A stretch of 64,000 bases of DNA. Source: Isochrysis galbana. Its lineage: Eukaryota; Haptophyta; Isochrysidales; Isochrysidaceae. Positions 10,890 to 21,919 of this stretch are shown piece after piece. Each line of letters starts with the position of its first letter. The stretch's first letter is position 1. The position numbers and the translations under genes were made by a program. The notes below the pieces were generated by a model. That model saw nothing but the letters and a program-made list of their open reading frames with translations, searched no databases and was not told the DNA's origin. The stretch covers positions 629,511 through 693,510 of the forward strand of contig CM030931.1 in assembly GCA_018136815.1 (NCBI GenBank), given 5' to 3'.

Positions 10890-11218
10890 GAATTTCGCTC
10901 CCCCTCCCCCCTCTCCCCTCTCTCCTCTCCCCTCTCCCCTCTCTCCTCTCCCCTCTCCCCTCTCCCCTCTCCCCTACTCTCTCCTCTCCCCTCTCTCTCC
11001 TCCTCCTCATCCGTCTCTCGCCGCCCGCCCACCCTCGAGCCCAGAGAGAGGAGAGGACTTCTTTCTTTCTTTCTTTCTTCTCTCTCCCTCTCCCTCTCTC
11101 TCTCCCTCTCCCTCTCTCTCTCTCTCTATCTATCTATCTCTCTCTCCCTCCCTCCCTCTCTCTCTCTCTCTCTCTCCCTCCCTCCCTCTCTCTCTCTCTC
11201 TCTCTCCCTCCCTCCCTC

Positions 11219-11262
<44 letters not shown>

Positions 11263-11350
11263 TCTCTCTCTCTCCCCCCCCCCCCCCCCCCGCCGCCGCC
11301 CCCCCCTTTCCCGCTCTCCCTCGGCCCCCCCCCGCCCTCCTCCCTCCCTC
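10890..11350 (+). repeat. Long CT-rich microsatellite just 5' of the PPR-SET gene
   Basis: About 450 bp of CTCTCC and CTCTCTCC runs, with four TTTC repeats near 11063 and C14-type runs near 11274, end directly before the ATG at 11352. Comparable but shorter CT tracts precede the Myb-Tudor gene (33080-33135) and the helicase (55398-55417). A polypyrimidine promoter or 5'UTR role is inferred from position; nothing here proves it. Confidence 0.8.
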
Positions 11351-11351
11351 G

Positions 11352-14300
11352 ATGGCGGAGGCGCTGCAGCAGGCCGTGCTGGCGAAGAAGCCGGAGGAGG
11401 TGGCACGCGCGTACGCCGCGCTCGACGAGGCCGAGCCGGTCGAGCTGCGGCTGCTCTGTGCCGCGTGCAACCTGCTCTCCTTCCACCGACACAATGCTGC
11501 CGCCTTCAGCGTGTTTGAGCGCGGGTTGGCCTCAGCGCATGCCCAGGCAGACCTTCCCGCGGCAGGACTCAACCTGAATGCTCTCTTGTACGCCACGTGC
11601 AGAGAGCCGACGATGCTTGAGAGCGCGCGCAAGGTGTGGACCACCATGTCCAACCTCGGCACTAAGCTTGAGCTCGAGCCGCTCGAGAAGATGATCAGCT
11701 CGTGCCTCAAGAACAAGAGCCATAGAGAGGCTTTCTCGATCTTTCTAGCTGCGATCGATGCGGGCCTCAAACCATCACCGCGGGTCTGTATCGGCTTGAT
11801 CACAGCTTGCTACACGGAGCCGCAGCTAGCTCCAATGAGTTATGCTGTATTTTGCACGATGAAGGAGAACGGCAACCTCGTGCCGCCTGAGGTGGCATTG
11901 CAGCTCGCCGGCATATGCCTCCATCACGACACTTTAGAGCACGCCTTGGAGGTTTACGACTCTGACAGCGCCGGCGGCAGGAGCGATGCTGCGCTCGCCT
12001 CAAAGTTGGTGGAAGGGTGCGCAGCTGCCGATTCGGCCGCGATGCTTCAGCGTGGCATTTGCCTCTTGCAGGCATTGAGACGTGCAAACTTGGTTGGGTC
12101 TTCGTCTGCCTACGACGCTCTAATCCGCGCGCAGTGCCGCCTTTCCCTTGCGCGAAGCCGGCCGGCTCCGGCGCGTGCTGCCCATGCCTTGCTCGAGGAG
12201 ATGATTGCGTGTGGGCACACGCCGCAGGCTGCGGCACGCTCGCAGCTATTGCTTGCGTGCTCTCGCGCTAAACTTCAGGCAGAGGCGATCGCCAACTTCG
12301 AAGCCTTGGTGCCAACAATAAAGTATGCGGTGCAACCCGGAGCTCAGCTTCCATACAAGAGTCCAGCACATGCCGTGGAGGCAACCGCGCTGCGCGCACT
12401 GGCTGTGATGTTAGCGGCAGCTGTCAACGAAAACAAAACAGACTCGCCGGAAATTGCAGGCATGGACAATTCAGTCAACACCCGAGACCCATGGCGCCCC
12501 TCGGCGTCGTTGGTATCTCGACTACTCTTGGCGCACGGGGCTGCGCTAGAAGAGCGGCTCGTCAGAGGCTCAGGGGACCGAGAGCATGGCGTTGCGCTGA
12601 TCAGTGTATGCTGCTCGTGCGTGCCCCACGCTGCCCTTCTGTAACACGAGATCCCAACGCGTGCTAGCGGGGCTCACATTCAGAAACTGCGCCCCCATGC
12701 ATACCTCTGCAACGAATGAGTTGCTTGCGAAATCGTTCTCGCAACCTCGTCCATGCCACCTCACTCTCGCTCGTCGAGCAGGTGCTCACTATTTTCCGAG
12801 GCGTGCGATGTCTTTTTCATCTTGGCGGGGAGCGGCATCGGCGCAGCTGCACCTGGACCATCGCATCTAGGCGAGCTTCTCGGCGGCTGTAGCAGGACTG
12901 CAGCAGGTGTTGAGGCTGCTGCTGCGTTGCTGCCGCGCTTGGCTCGTTTGAGCGCAGCGGCTGTCGCAAGGCTTGCCCCGTCGCGCTGTGGAGAGATCTG
13001 GACATTACTTGTGGATGCCTCGTGCCGCACACGGTGCCCAAACATCGGGTTTCGCGTCTACCGTGAGCTCGTGGACGGGAAGTTTGAGCCAGAGGCCGAG
13101 GTCGGGCTGCGCCTCCTTCTTGCCCTAAGTCACGACGCTCACAGAAGTGACGAGAAGGGCCAAGAGACTCGGCGTGCCGCTTTTGAACTCCGCGCGATGC
13201 TCTTGCAACGAGGTGTGCCCATTCCAGAAGAAGTGGGCGGAGAACACGGACCGTTTGTTGAGGGAGACGTGGACATTTCTGAAGCATCCACCAAAGGTGG
13301 ACGGGATGATGAGCTGGCCTCACCAATGAATACCGAGCCGGGACTTACTGCTAGTGAAGATACCTCGGCTCGGAGCCATCCCTCAGGAAGTGATAGAGAG
13401 AGCGTCCAACAATCCGGGTCAATAGCACCTCGTCAAGGCGAGGTAAGGTATGTCGAGCAGCAACAAACGCTCTTGCGCCTTCTTGACGAGGCGAGTTCGG
13501 CTCAGCGGTGGGACGGCGCTGTGGAAACAGTGAGACAACTTAGCGAGCTGCCAGGTGGTGGTGCGCCTGAGGAGATTCTAATGATGCTGTCTTCCAAGCT
13601 ATTTCAAGCGGGCAAGGCGCAGCATGCAGTTGCTATACTGGAGCATTCAGGGTCAGCAGGCGCAGCCACCTCTGCACTGACTTTGGCCACTATAAGGGGG
13701 CTTTTGGCCACGAAGACTGCTGAGCATACCGTGCAAGCACTTTCGCTGTACGCGACTCTGCGGGCCTCAGGCGAAGATATTCCGCTGTCGCTGCTTGTGT
13801 CTCTGTGTAGGGCTGCTTTGCGCGCTACCATGCTCGGCGATGCGGAGGCACTGTTTCGTCACGTGGCACATGCGCGTGAATCGGCGGCTGCACTCGAGTC
13901 CCCCAGTGGAGGCAAGCGAAAGCCAGAAAAATACATCGCAGATTTGAGTCCCGCTGAGGTTGAGAAGACGTACCGGCGCATCGCGTCGGATTTGATGCGA
14001 TCCTACACGTCGCAGCTACAGCTGCCACAGGCTTTTCGACTCTTCCAGGAACTAAACGCCTCAGAGACATCGCCGTCGCTTTCGCTGCTTTCTCCACTCC
14101 TCGAGAAAATGTGTGCACGGGCAATGGGCCCTCAAGCCCAAGAATTGCTCACGGCTATAGCTGAGCACGAGCAGCCCCTCTCAGTCAAGCAGGTGGGAGA
14201 GGTCATGGTGGCCCTGCTCCGAGCCTCTCGACCTCTTGCGGCGTATGATGTCTTTGAGAAGTACCTCGAGAAAGCTGGCGGGCCGGGCTCGCTCGTGCCC

Positions 14301-16708
14301 ACGCTCCGGCTCCTCGACAAGTCCTTCAATCTTGAACACGCTCTCGCACTTCTGACAAAGGTGAGCTATTCGCTTTTCCACGCGCGGGGCTCTGTGAGCG
14401 CTTGCTTTAGGCCGCAGCAGCACTACTTTTACGTGCACTAGCTACTTGGAGCACTCCTTGCACGTCCTTTATGTACGCCTCGATTTTCTTCCGCAGGCAC
14501 TCTCGAAGAATATGTATGGACGCCGTGCCCATCGCGTCTACACGTGCGCCCGCACCGCTGGACTCATCAGCAACTACTCGGCGTTTGGATTGGCTGCTCT
14601 CGCTCTTGCCTGCGTGGAGGACCGCTTACTCTCGCAAGCGGTGCAGCTGTGCTCGGATGCACGCAATGCGCTGCTCCCAATGGACGAATTCGTCGCGTCT
14701 CGAATCTTGGCCTCCTGCGCAGATGCACGCCTTGTGCCTCTCGTGGTCCAACTCGTTGGCGAGGTGCAAGCGCGCAGGCTCTCCTTCGACATCGGTTCCC
14801 TCCGTGCAGCGCACTTCTTGTTGCGTGATCACAAACCGCCGAAGCTCGACGAGGCAGCAATCGCCCTCGAAATTCTTGCCGCCAACCTCACAAAGCCATC
14901 GGCCGAGGAGTCCTGTGGAGAGGACTCTCGCCGAACTACCTCCCTCGAGGCTGGTGGCTCGCTTCCCATGTCCAAGGAAGAGGTGCGCCAGATGGGCTTG
15001 CAAATGGTGGAGGCGTTGTGTGGCGCCACCCGCGTCGGCCGGGCTTTGGCGTTAATGCGCACCTTGTCTGATATGGGTGTGCTCCCCTTGCCCGGTTCGT
15101 TTGCGGCGATTGCGAGCGCTGCCTCGCGAGTACGCGACAACGCGTCGCTCATGGAGCTTGTCGAATTGCTAGCCCAGGTCGCACCCTGCATATCAGAGAT
15201 GGAATTGAGTGAGTCTATCTCGGCCGCCTCTGCTAGCGGTGCTGACACGAGCAAGATCTCCCAGGCCGCGACTACGCGTGGTAAAGGAAGGGCATCTAGT
15301 GCGCCCCGCAATCCGACGGAGGTATCTGTAGGGAATGTCGGCGTCAAGCCGACACGGAAGCTATCCGTGGGGGCAGGAGACCTACGTGCTGAGCGCGCGG
15401 CACTCGATGGGGTGTCAGTGCAGCGGCTTCAACGGGATCGCTCCGAGCTCCAAGCTCGAGTCGCACAGCTCACGACACTCCTGGCCCGTCGGACGCGCGT
15501 GCTCGAGCGGGTCAGGCTCGAAATCCCCGAGGCGGAAAACATTTTGAGCGCTGCCGACGCCGTAGAAGCGGCTGCGGCAGATGAGGAAACTGCGGAGGGC
15601 GAGGCAGCTCTAGCCGAATTGGATCATACAAGTGGGGGAGGTAGTCGAAGCGGCGGTCACCGCCGCGTGGACAATGTCAGTGAGCATGCGAGCGCCGAGC
15701 TCGAAGAACTGCACGAACGATACAACGAGATGATGCGTGTGGCCCGCGAGCGCCAAGACGCGCTCGCAATTTCTCAGAGTCGCGCAGCCTTGCTCGAGCG
15801 CCGAGTCGCTGCGCTCCGACGTCAACTTAAAGACGCCGGGCTCGTTGAAGAGGCGAATGAGAAAGGCGTCTCAGAGCGCGCCCACGATCTCGACCAGTGC
15901 GTCTTCTCAGACGTGGCGGATAGCTCATGGTTTAAGCCGCCAGCCGGGTGGCCGACCGACGTGCAATTCACAAACCAGCTGTTGTGGGATGAGGTGCCTT
16001 CGGATCTCCACTTCTTCCGGCACAAGATTGCCGACCCCGGGGCGGTGCGCCGAAAGTATCGGACCGAAATCAAAAAGATCACCTCGCGCAAGCATCCTTG
16101 CTATGGGGCTTACGGATTGTGCGTGGGCACTGTGGCGTCGTGACGGCATGCATGCTCTATACGGCACATCGATGGGACCGCCTGCAAGCTCTTGCTTTGT
16201 TGCATTGGCCTCCCTCCGTGCGCCTTTCTCTGAAGCGCGCCTCATACATCTCTACATCGTTCGCAGGTACGCTGGCGAGGAGATTCCAAAGGGCGAGGAG
16301 CTGTTCGACTACACGGGGCATGTGCGACTTGTGGCATGCGCAGAGCACGACACCTCGACTTCATCCTACTTGCTCAACCTATTCACACACGAAGAATCCC
16401 AAGTCTTCATCGACATTGATGCTGCCCGCGCAGGAAACGAGTCGCGATTCTTGAACGATCATCATGGCATTTGTAATGCCCCGAACGCTCAGTTTTGGCC
16501 CTATTTTGATATTACGTCCGGGGAGAAGAGAATGGCGGTCAAGACTATCGCACCAATACCTGTAGGCGCCGAGATCGTGGTGGACTACGGCGGCGGATAC
16601 TTCCAGCGTGACTCTTCCGACGACTCGGATATGCACGACTCAGACGAGGAATTCAACTCCCCTCGGAAGAAAAGGCGCGGAGGGGGCCGGGCGGTGCGGA
16701 AAAGCTGA
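11352..16708 (+). CDS. PPR-repeat protein fused to a C-terminal SET domain (four exons)
   Basis: Proposed exons: 11352-12616, 12782-14360, 14497-16118, 16267-16708, giving 1635 residues with all phases consistent. Introns use GTGCGT, GTGAGC and GTGCGT donors and CAG acceptors; only the first junction is uncertain (an alternative pair is 12606/12800). Residues 1 to about 1050 are helical PPR-like repeats (for example ALEPLEKMISSCLK, FRVYRELVDG). Coiled coils follow near 1256-1300 and 1349-1397. The SET domain occupies about 1430-1610: GLYAGEEIPKGEELFDYTG across the last intron, then FLNDHHGICNAPNA and GAEIVVDYGGGYF, corresponding to the SAM/substrate motifs NHx and the catalytic Tyr region. 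An acidic then basic tail (RKKRRGGG) may be a nuclear signal. PPR proteins usually bind organellar RNA, SET domains methylate lysines, so the pairing is unusual. Specific substrate unknown. Confidence 0.85.
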
Positions 16709-16929
16709 AAGCCATCGTGGGCAAGACGAGCTCATAGAGATGGCTCACGCGAGACGGCGATTAGTCGCCGACAAAGTAAATGAAGAAGCGATGTGCGTTC
16801 GCCATCTACGCATCTCCGTCGCAGCAGTCATCCCTGCAGGTAATTGTGTTACGAGTGCCCCTTTTGCTACCTCGTGCCTCTATGCCGCTTACTGAGGCCC
16901 CTCTTACTACTACTACTTCTTTCCTACAA

Positions 16930-17095
16930 CTAAGTTTATACTCGGTTCACACATGGGGCTGCACGAGCCCCCCCCCCCCCCCCCTCCACTCTGCTCCTGC
17001 TGTGGGGGAGGAACCACCCACCCTCCCGACATGCCTTATTCCATGCAAGCCCAGCACACCTCACACCTCACTGGCCCAAACCCTCATCAAAAGTG
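16930..17095 (+). repeat. Family E GC-rich repeat, divergent copy
   Basis: Begins AACTAAGTTTATACTCGGTT, followed by CACGAGCCCCCC and a GGGGGAGGAACCACCCACC segment; it is an aged version of the copy at 17731. It lies directly in front of the first DUF285 fragment and keeps the frame open by chance. Confidence 0.6.
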
Positions 17096-17097
17096 GT

Positions 17098-17583
17098 GCG
17101 CGTGCGGACTCGTTCCGTGCCGCGTACACCGGCACCACCGTGGAGTTTGCGGCACCAATGGCGACGTCAATGTTGTACATGCTCTCGAAGAATCCGCAAT
17201 GGAACGCTCCCGTGAACATCTACGCGACGTCGGTGAAAACCATAGACTTCCTCATGGCCAACCTCGTCAGCAACACTGCGTTCAACTCGCCCGTAACGAT
17301 CGAGAGTAGATCGGCGCTGACAACGATCGGTTACGCGTTTTCAAAATTATCAGCGTGGAACTCTCCCCTTCGCATCACCGACACGTCTGGTGTCACTGCG
17401 ATGTATGCCACGTTTTCTGGCGCGAATGCATTCAACCAACCCCTGTACTTTAGCACCGGGAGTCTGCAAGACGTCACCCTACTCTTTGAGTCGGCGTTTG
17501 CGTTCAATCAGCGACTGGCGCACTGGACGACGTCGCGTGTGACAACCTTACAAGAAACATTTAAAAACGCGGTACTCGTTTGA
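17098..17583 (+). pseudogene. DUF285/BspA-like leucine-rich repeat protein, 5' fragment
   Basis: The translated stretch has about six repeats of the DUF285 (BspA-like) type with pattern F-x3-A-F-N-x-P-L and V-T-x-M/L: for example SGANAFNQPLYF and FESAFAFNQRLAHW with SRVTTL. These repeats usually form extracellular or surface-exposed LRR domains. The frame ends abruptly at 17583 after FKNAVLV, where interspersed repeats begin, and a matching DUF285 piece resumes at 18991. No credible start codon or signal peptide is visible, because another repeat abuts the 5' side. Interpreted as one gene broken by insertions, though a large intron (17584-18990) cannot be excluded. Confidence 0.6.
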
Positions 17584-17730
17584 CCGGCCCCTCGGCCGAT
17601 GAGACACCTCGAGTGTCACCAACACCTAGTTGCTCCATCAGCCTAATATTAGGTCCTGATATCATGATATAAGGTCCACCACCCCTGATACCTGATATTA
17701 GGTCATCCATTTATAAGTATAACTTTCAAC

Positions 17731-18150
17731 TAAGTTTATACTTAGTTCGCCCATGGGGGGGCACGAGCCCCCCTCTCTCTCCACTCCTCCCCTGCCATGG
17801 GGGAGGATCCACCCACTCTCCTGGCACGCCTGATGGCTTGCCAGGAGCACACAGCCCTGCTGACCTATTCCTCTCCTCACAGGCCCGCCTGACTCGCCCG
17901 CCCTGGCCCGTCGTGGCCTGCCCATTCCTCTGACCAGCCCCTCCTCCCCCTGGGCCCCCCTGTTCAGGACCCCCCAGCCAGCTCCAGTCGACCCGCAGGG
18001 GCTCGGAGCGCCAGCGAGGGAGAGGCAGGAGGGGCCAGGGCCATGCCCCAGCCTCACCTGCCCCCTGAGCTGTGCTCCCAGGCCCTGCAGGCCATCTGGG
18101 GACCTGAGCGAGGGGCCGCAGGCGCGCGCCATGGGCCCCCGCCGCAGGGA
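17731..18150 (+). repeat. Family E GC-rich interspersed repeat, full-looking copy
   Basis: Starts with the perfect hairpin AACTAAG-TTTATA-CTTAGTT, then CGCCCATGGGGGGGCACG and GAGCCCCCC. About 400 bp of high-GC sequence follow. The same sequence occurs inverted at 60150-60565 and, more diverged, at 35930-36435. It lies between the two DUF285 pieces. No convincing gene inside. Confidence 0.75.
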
Positions 18151-18990
18151 AGAGAGGAGGAAAAGGAAAGAGGGAGGGGAGGGGGGAGCGGCAGCTCTCC
18201 CCTCCGGCAGTGACGTGTCTTCTCGCCCCGTTTGGGTAAGAGAAGACGGGGGCGCCAGAGCCAGGAGGGAAGGGCCGCGGCTCGCCGCGGCCACTCGCAC
18301 TAGCGAGGGAGATTAGCGCTTCTGGGCCCCTATCTCACGAATGCCCCCCCCCCCGCGTTGCTTTTACCCGAAAGGGGTTTTTCCCCAGCGTGGACTCGAG
18401 GAGAGGACGCGCTGGGGTGCGCGGGGTCGGTGCGTGCACTGGGGGGAGGACAAATATCGAGGGGAGGGGGCAGTGCCCCCACCCCCCGGTAGCACTCGGA
18501 CACCTGGCTCGTCAGGCATGGCGGGATTCCGGGACGGAAAAGTTGTGTCCAATTAGCTAGTGGGGTTGGCTAGGATATAACATTGATTATTTTATAAGTA
18601 TAACTTTCAAAGGAAAAAGAATAGTTCGCACTATCCGGCTAGAGTCGGGAGATCGCCTAGTCACGACGACGACATCACATATACAGGCGGCGCCCAGGAC
18701 AAGGAGAAGGAGGTAGGTAGGGTGAGGAAAGCTCCCGGGCCCCCCTTTCATAATCACCACCCTAGAAATACTAGCAGCCCAGACGCCCAGACACGCAGTG
18801 CAGGAAGGAGTTCTCTGTACTAAAACTAAATAACACCATTAGCGATTAGTTAGATCTCATTACTATTATTACACTACCATATTATAACTATAACATTAGT
18901 AACCTGATATGAGGACTTGATATTAGGTCCTGATATGAGGTGTAAGGTCGCCGAGACCTGACGACCTGACACCTGACGGAGCAACTGGGC
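18151..18990. other. Repeat-rich insert between DUF285 fragments
   Basis: No gene. The right end (18905-18985) contains TGATATTAGGTCCTGATATGAGG and CTGACGGAGCAACTGG; the left border of the whole insert (17633-17690) has AGTTGCTCCATCAG and CCTGATATCATGATAT. The two borders are thus partly inverted copies (GTTGCTCCxTCAG / CTGACGGAGCAAC), as expected for the ends of an inserted element of about 1.35 kb. Confidence 0.45.
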
Positions 18991-19320
18991 ACCAACATGC
19001 TAGGGACGTTTCACGGCGCGGCGAGCTTCGGCCAGGACATCCACGCATGGGACGTGTCGCGAGTCACCGACTTCACAAACATGTTCGCGGGGTCGCGGCT
19101 GGCGAACGAGGCGAGCACCTCGCCGGTGCTGGCGTGCGCGATCCACAAGCAGTGGCAGGCGAAGAGCGCGGCGTGGAACCCGCAGACGGCGGGCTTGCCG
19201 GCCTCGATCACCGATGCGCAGTGCACCACGCCGCTGCTGCTCTGCTCGCGCGATGCGGCGCGCGCCGCCATCACGTTGCGTACAACAAAATGGTGGGCGA
19301 TGCGATTACCATCGCAATGA
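18991..19320 (+). pseudogene. DUF285/BspA-like leucine-rich repeat protein, 3' fragment
   Basis: MLGTFHGAASFGQDIHAWDV followed by SRVTDFTNMFAGS is a classic DUF285 repeat (MF-x-A-x-F-x-W-D-V-S-x-V-T). After it come an Ala/Cys-rich stretch and a stop at 19320. It continues the domain that breaks off at 17583, in the same direction. A surface protein origin is inferred. Whether the two pieces are ever spliced together cannot be told. Confidence 0.6.
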
Positions 19321-19399
19321 CCATAGGTGCCATCAATGCCGCCCCGATGGTGCAGGGCAACAGACGCTCGAGCTGGTAAGCTTACTTAGGGACATTACG

Positions 19400-20560
19400 T
19401 GCGAAAACGCTAAGCGGACACAGCACACCCCGCACAATCCTCCAGTTACTCACGGGCCGCCAGGGGAGTGGTCCTCTTGCACGCGCGCGCCTTTCAGCGC
19501 GAGGGATTGCACTGGGCCACTGGGTTCAAGAAGCCACGGCAACGCCTGTCGACATGCCTTGCACTTTTTTCGCAAATGTAAAGTCCATGTCGCTGCTGTT
19601 CGCCCAGCGCACAGCCTCGACGTCAGGCTGAAGCGCCAGCCTGTCCTTGAATGCCTGTGCAGTGACGGGCGCGCGCGCGTCAGGTGTGCAGCGGGCGCGC
19701 GCCTGAGGTGTGCGGCGGACTCGAGCGCACGGCACTTGCCAAAAAAACAACCAAACCTGAGGTTGCACCCTCTCACTCAAGCGCCGAAAGTTACCGTATT
19801 GAGTATCGAGTATCGGCCTTCCAGAACGGGAGAGAATCGCGAACTTGTTCCGACAGCTGGGCGTAGACCTAGTGGAGAAGAAGTGGGCATGAAGGGTGTC
19901 TTCACCACCCGTGACTGAAGCATCGGGAGAAGAAGCCGGCCTGGGCATGAAGGGTCTCAGCGCCTTATAATTCGTAGTTGTTTCTAATCATACTCCCCAA
20001 ACAAACGGCGTGGAACCTTCGTGTGGACGCCCTGCTTTTTTTTCTTCATGAGTGGATAAGAAGGAAATGCATCCGCTCTACGCCTTTCGAGGGTCCAACC
20101 CCAACCCGGAAAATGTCATCCAACCAAGAGTTCAGGAGACGGAAAATAATCAGATTGGCTGAAATACAAGAGATGGAGGAAGAGTCGGGACAACCACAGC
20201 CTATTGAGTTGTTTGATGATGCACAAATAATATTTAAAATGAAGAGGGAGGGTTGGAATGTTGAACAGCTACCACAGTATTATACCATAATGGGAAATTA
20301 CACACGTTTCGCTCGACGTTATTAAAACAAAACGTCCGCTCTCGTGCGATTCTCCTCGGAGACGGAAAAGAAGACGAATAAGATGAAGATTTAATGAAAG
20401 GTCTGAAAGGCGCGTTCTGAAAGGTCTGAAAGTGCGCGGCGCCATGTGTCCATCGTAGATATTAGAAGTCTATTGTTGTATAAGTGAATATGGACATTTG
20501 ATGGCTCAATTGAGTGATGTCCCATGTTTGATGGAACGTGACCTAATCCCAATGAGGAAG
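19400..20560. other. Mostly featureless stretch with one repeat copy
   Basis: No strong gene. Around 20486 is TGGACATTTGATGGCTCAATT with GATGTCCCA and TGATGGAACG downstream; a second copy lies at 54119-54172 near CCTGATATCA palindromes. The only open frame of note is the 70-codon one described separately. Confidence 0.4.
20113..20325 (+). CDS. Small hypothetical ORF, AT-rich
   Basis: A 70-codon frame from ATG at 20113 encodes a charged, methionine- and glutamate-rich peptide (EIQEMEEESG, MKREGWNVEQLP). Its base composition is clearly AT-richer than that of the neighbours, as in the minus-strand ORF at 30090-30539, which might suggest a foreign or viral origin. I do not recognise it, and it may not be a gene. 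Confidence 0.2.
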   Translation: MSSNQEFRRRKIIRLAEIQEMEEESGQPQPIELFDDAQIIFKMKREGWNVEQLPQYYTIMGNYTRFARRY

Positions 20561-20569
20561 TGCACTAGG

Positions 20570-20715
20570 GCCGGCCCCCGGAAACCGAAGGAAAAGGAAT
20601 GAACGGAAGAAGGGAAAGAGGGGGAATGAAGGGAAATAAGGGCGGCGTCGATAGGAATGTAGCGGTTACCAAGTCCATGGTAGGTGTTAGCCCCGAATCT
20701 TCGGATGTTTTTAGC
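20570..20715. repeat. Interspersed repeat family C copy
   Basis: GGAAACCGAAGGAAAAGGAATG, GGGCGGCGTCGATAGG and GTTAGCCCCGAATCTTCGG match the copies at 6560 and 36560. No coding content. Confidence 0.6.
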
Positions 20716-21112
20716 TCTTGTTCTTGAACTTCATCATTCGATCCATCATTCAATCCAATTTGAGAGGATACCCAGGTGCCACGCCTCTCACTTTCTTAAG
20801 CAGTTGAGATCAAACAGCAACATCACGGGATCGGGTCGTGACATGCCCGACGAGTGCACCGATCAATTTTGCACCCATCAGTTTCGGTGAAATTAGCGGT
20901 TCTAAGCCAACGTGTAACACTTGGCCATCGCCGCGGTGGCCACGCCACCCTCGCCGTATTTTCGACGGGTTGGGGGAGAGGCGGTCGGTCCATCTTGTGT
21001 AAATGGGCTGTTACATCTCGAGCCACATGCTGTCAACGATGCATCTTCGATGCATTGCGGTAGCTGCTAAGGATGGTTCAAGCTTCCACGTGACATACTC
21101 AACAGCCCCTCC

Positions 21113-21919
21113 TCAACTGTGTTGAGAAATGCGTCCGGCAAGGTACCATGCAGGATCCCACGACTGCATGGCGCCGCCAAACAATTCAGGCACATCCTCC
21201 GGCCGGAGTCCTGCTGCATCAAGCATATCTTGCTGGCGGGAGCCAAAAAACTTCAGGCGATCTCGCAATTTCCTCGACATAAATGGGCGCACAAGTGCAA
21301 GCATAATGTTGACATACCAAGGTTGGTGGCATGCATAAATACCGCGCAATCGCATCGGGGAGACCCCCAACCAATCGAACGAGGCACGCATGCCCGACAG
21401 ACCTACACCGCTCATCTTGTTGAGCGCCGTAATGGGGTAGTTTCTCAGATTCTCGAGGATGATGACGCCATTGACCTGCGTTTCTTCCTCAACCATCAGC
21501 TCACTCATGTAGAAGACAGAAAAGCGGAGCAGGTCACGCATCGAGTACTTTTTTGCGAGTGCCGCCATTGGCTCACCGTGGATCAAGAGCACGAGCTCAC
21601 CCCTGTTGTTGCGCGCCGGAAGATGCGAGGTGACCCCAATCTTTGCCTGACCGATGAACTCCTCCGCGGAGAGGTCATTGAAGAGTTCTGGGTGCTTCTT
21701 GGCGAACTTGTGTAAAGCCTTCATCTTTTCCAATGCCTTGACTTCGTTCCACTTGGCCTGACGTAGAGATGCGAGCAGCGCCCACTGGAATCGATTAGCG
21801 TCATTTTCTCCAACCGCATCTACGAAGTTGTTCCTCAAGTTTGCCAAGGACGGCTCGATATCATCAGGCTCATTGAGCTCACGCTTCGCCTTGGCTTTGG
21901 TCGCTTCATCCAACGGCAT
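21113..21919 (-). CDS. CRAL-TRIO (Sec14-like) lipid-binding domain protein
   Basis: One 268-residue frame on the minus strand. The N-terminal half is a helical CRAL-TRIO-N-like region; from about residue 105 the lipid-binding fold appears: GELVLLIHGEP, then VNGVIILENLRN, SPMRLRGIYACHQPWYV (the family's P-x-R-x-x-x-I-x2-x-P pattern), a helical LVRPFMSRKLRDRL stretch with FFGS and the closing LPEEFGG-like VPELFGGAM. Such proteins carry phospholipids or other hydrophobic ligands between membranes. The start is the first ATG of the frame; an upstream exon is possible. The coding-strand side upstream (22050-22330) is CT-rich, as at other genes in the window. No membrane segment or targeting signal is obvious. 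Confidence 0.8.
   Translation of the reverse strand: MPLDEATKAKAKRELNEPDDIEPSLANLRNNFVDAVGENDANRFQWALLASLRQAKWNEVKALEKMKALHKFAKKHPELFNDLSAEEFIGQAKIGVTSHLPARNNRGELVLLIHGEPMAALAKKYSMRDLLRFSVFYMSELMVEEETQVNGVIILENLRNYPITALNKMSGVGLSGMRASFDWLGVSPMRLRGIYACHQPWYVNIMLALVRPFMSRKLRDRLKFFGSRQQDMLDAAGLRPEDVPELFGGAMQSWDPAWYLAGRISQHS

Noticed and set aside
10868-11518. Serine/proline/leucine ORF on the plus strand and Arg/Glu ORFs on the minus strand
   Set aside because: Translation of the CT-rich microsatellite upstream of the PPR-SET start.
12606-12800. Alternative first intron of the PPR-SET gene (donor GTATGC, acceptor CCGAG)
   Set aside because: Phase-compatible, but the GTGCGT/CAG pair at 12617/12781 fits the donor and acceptor style of the other introns better.
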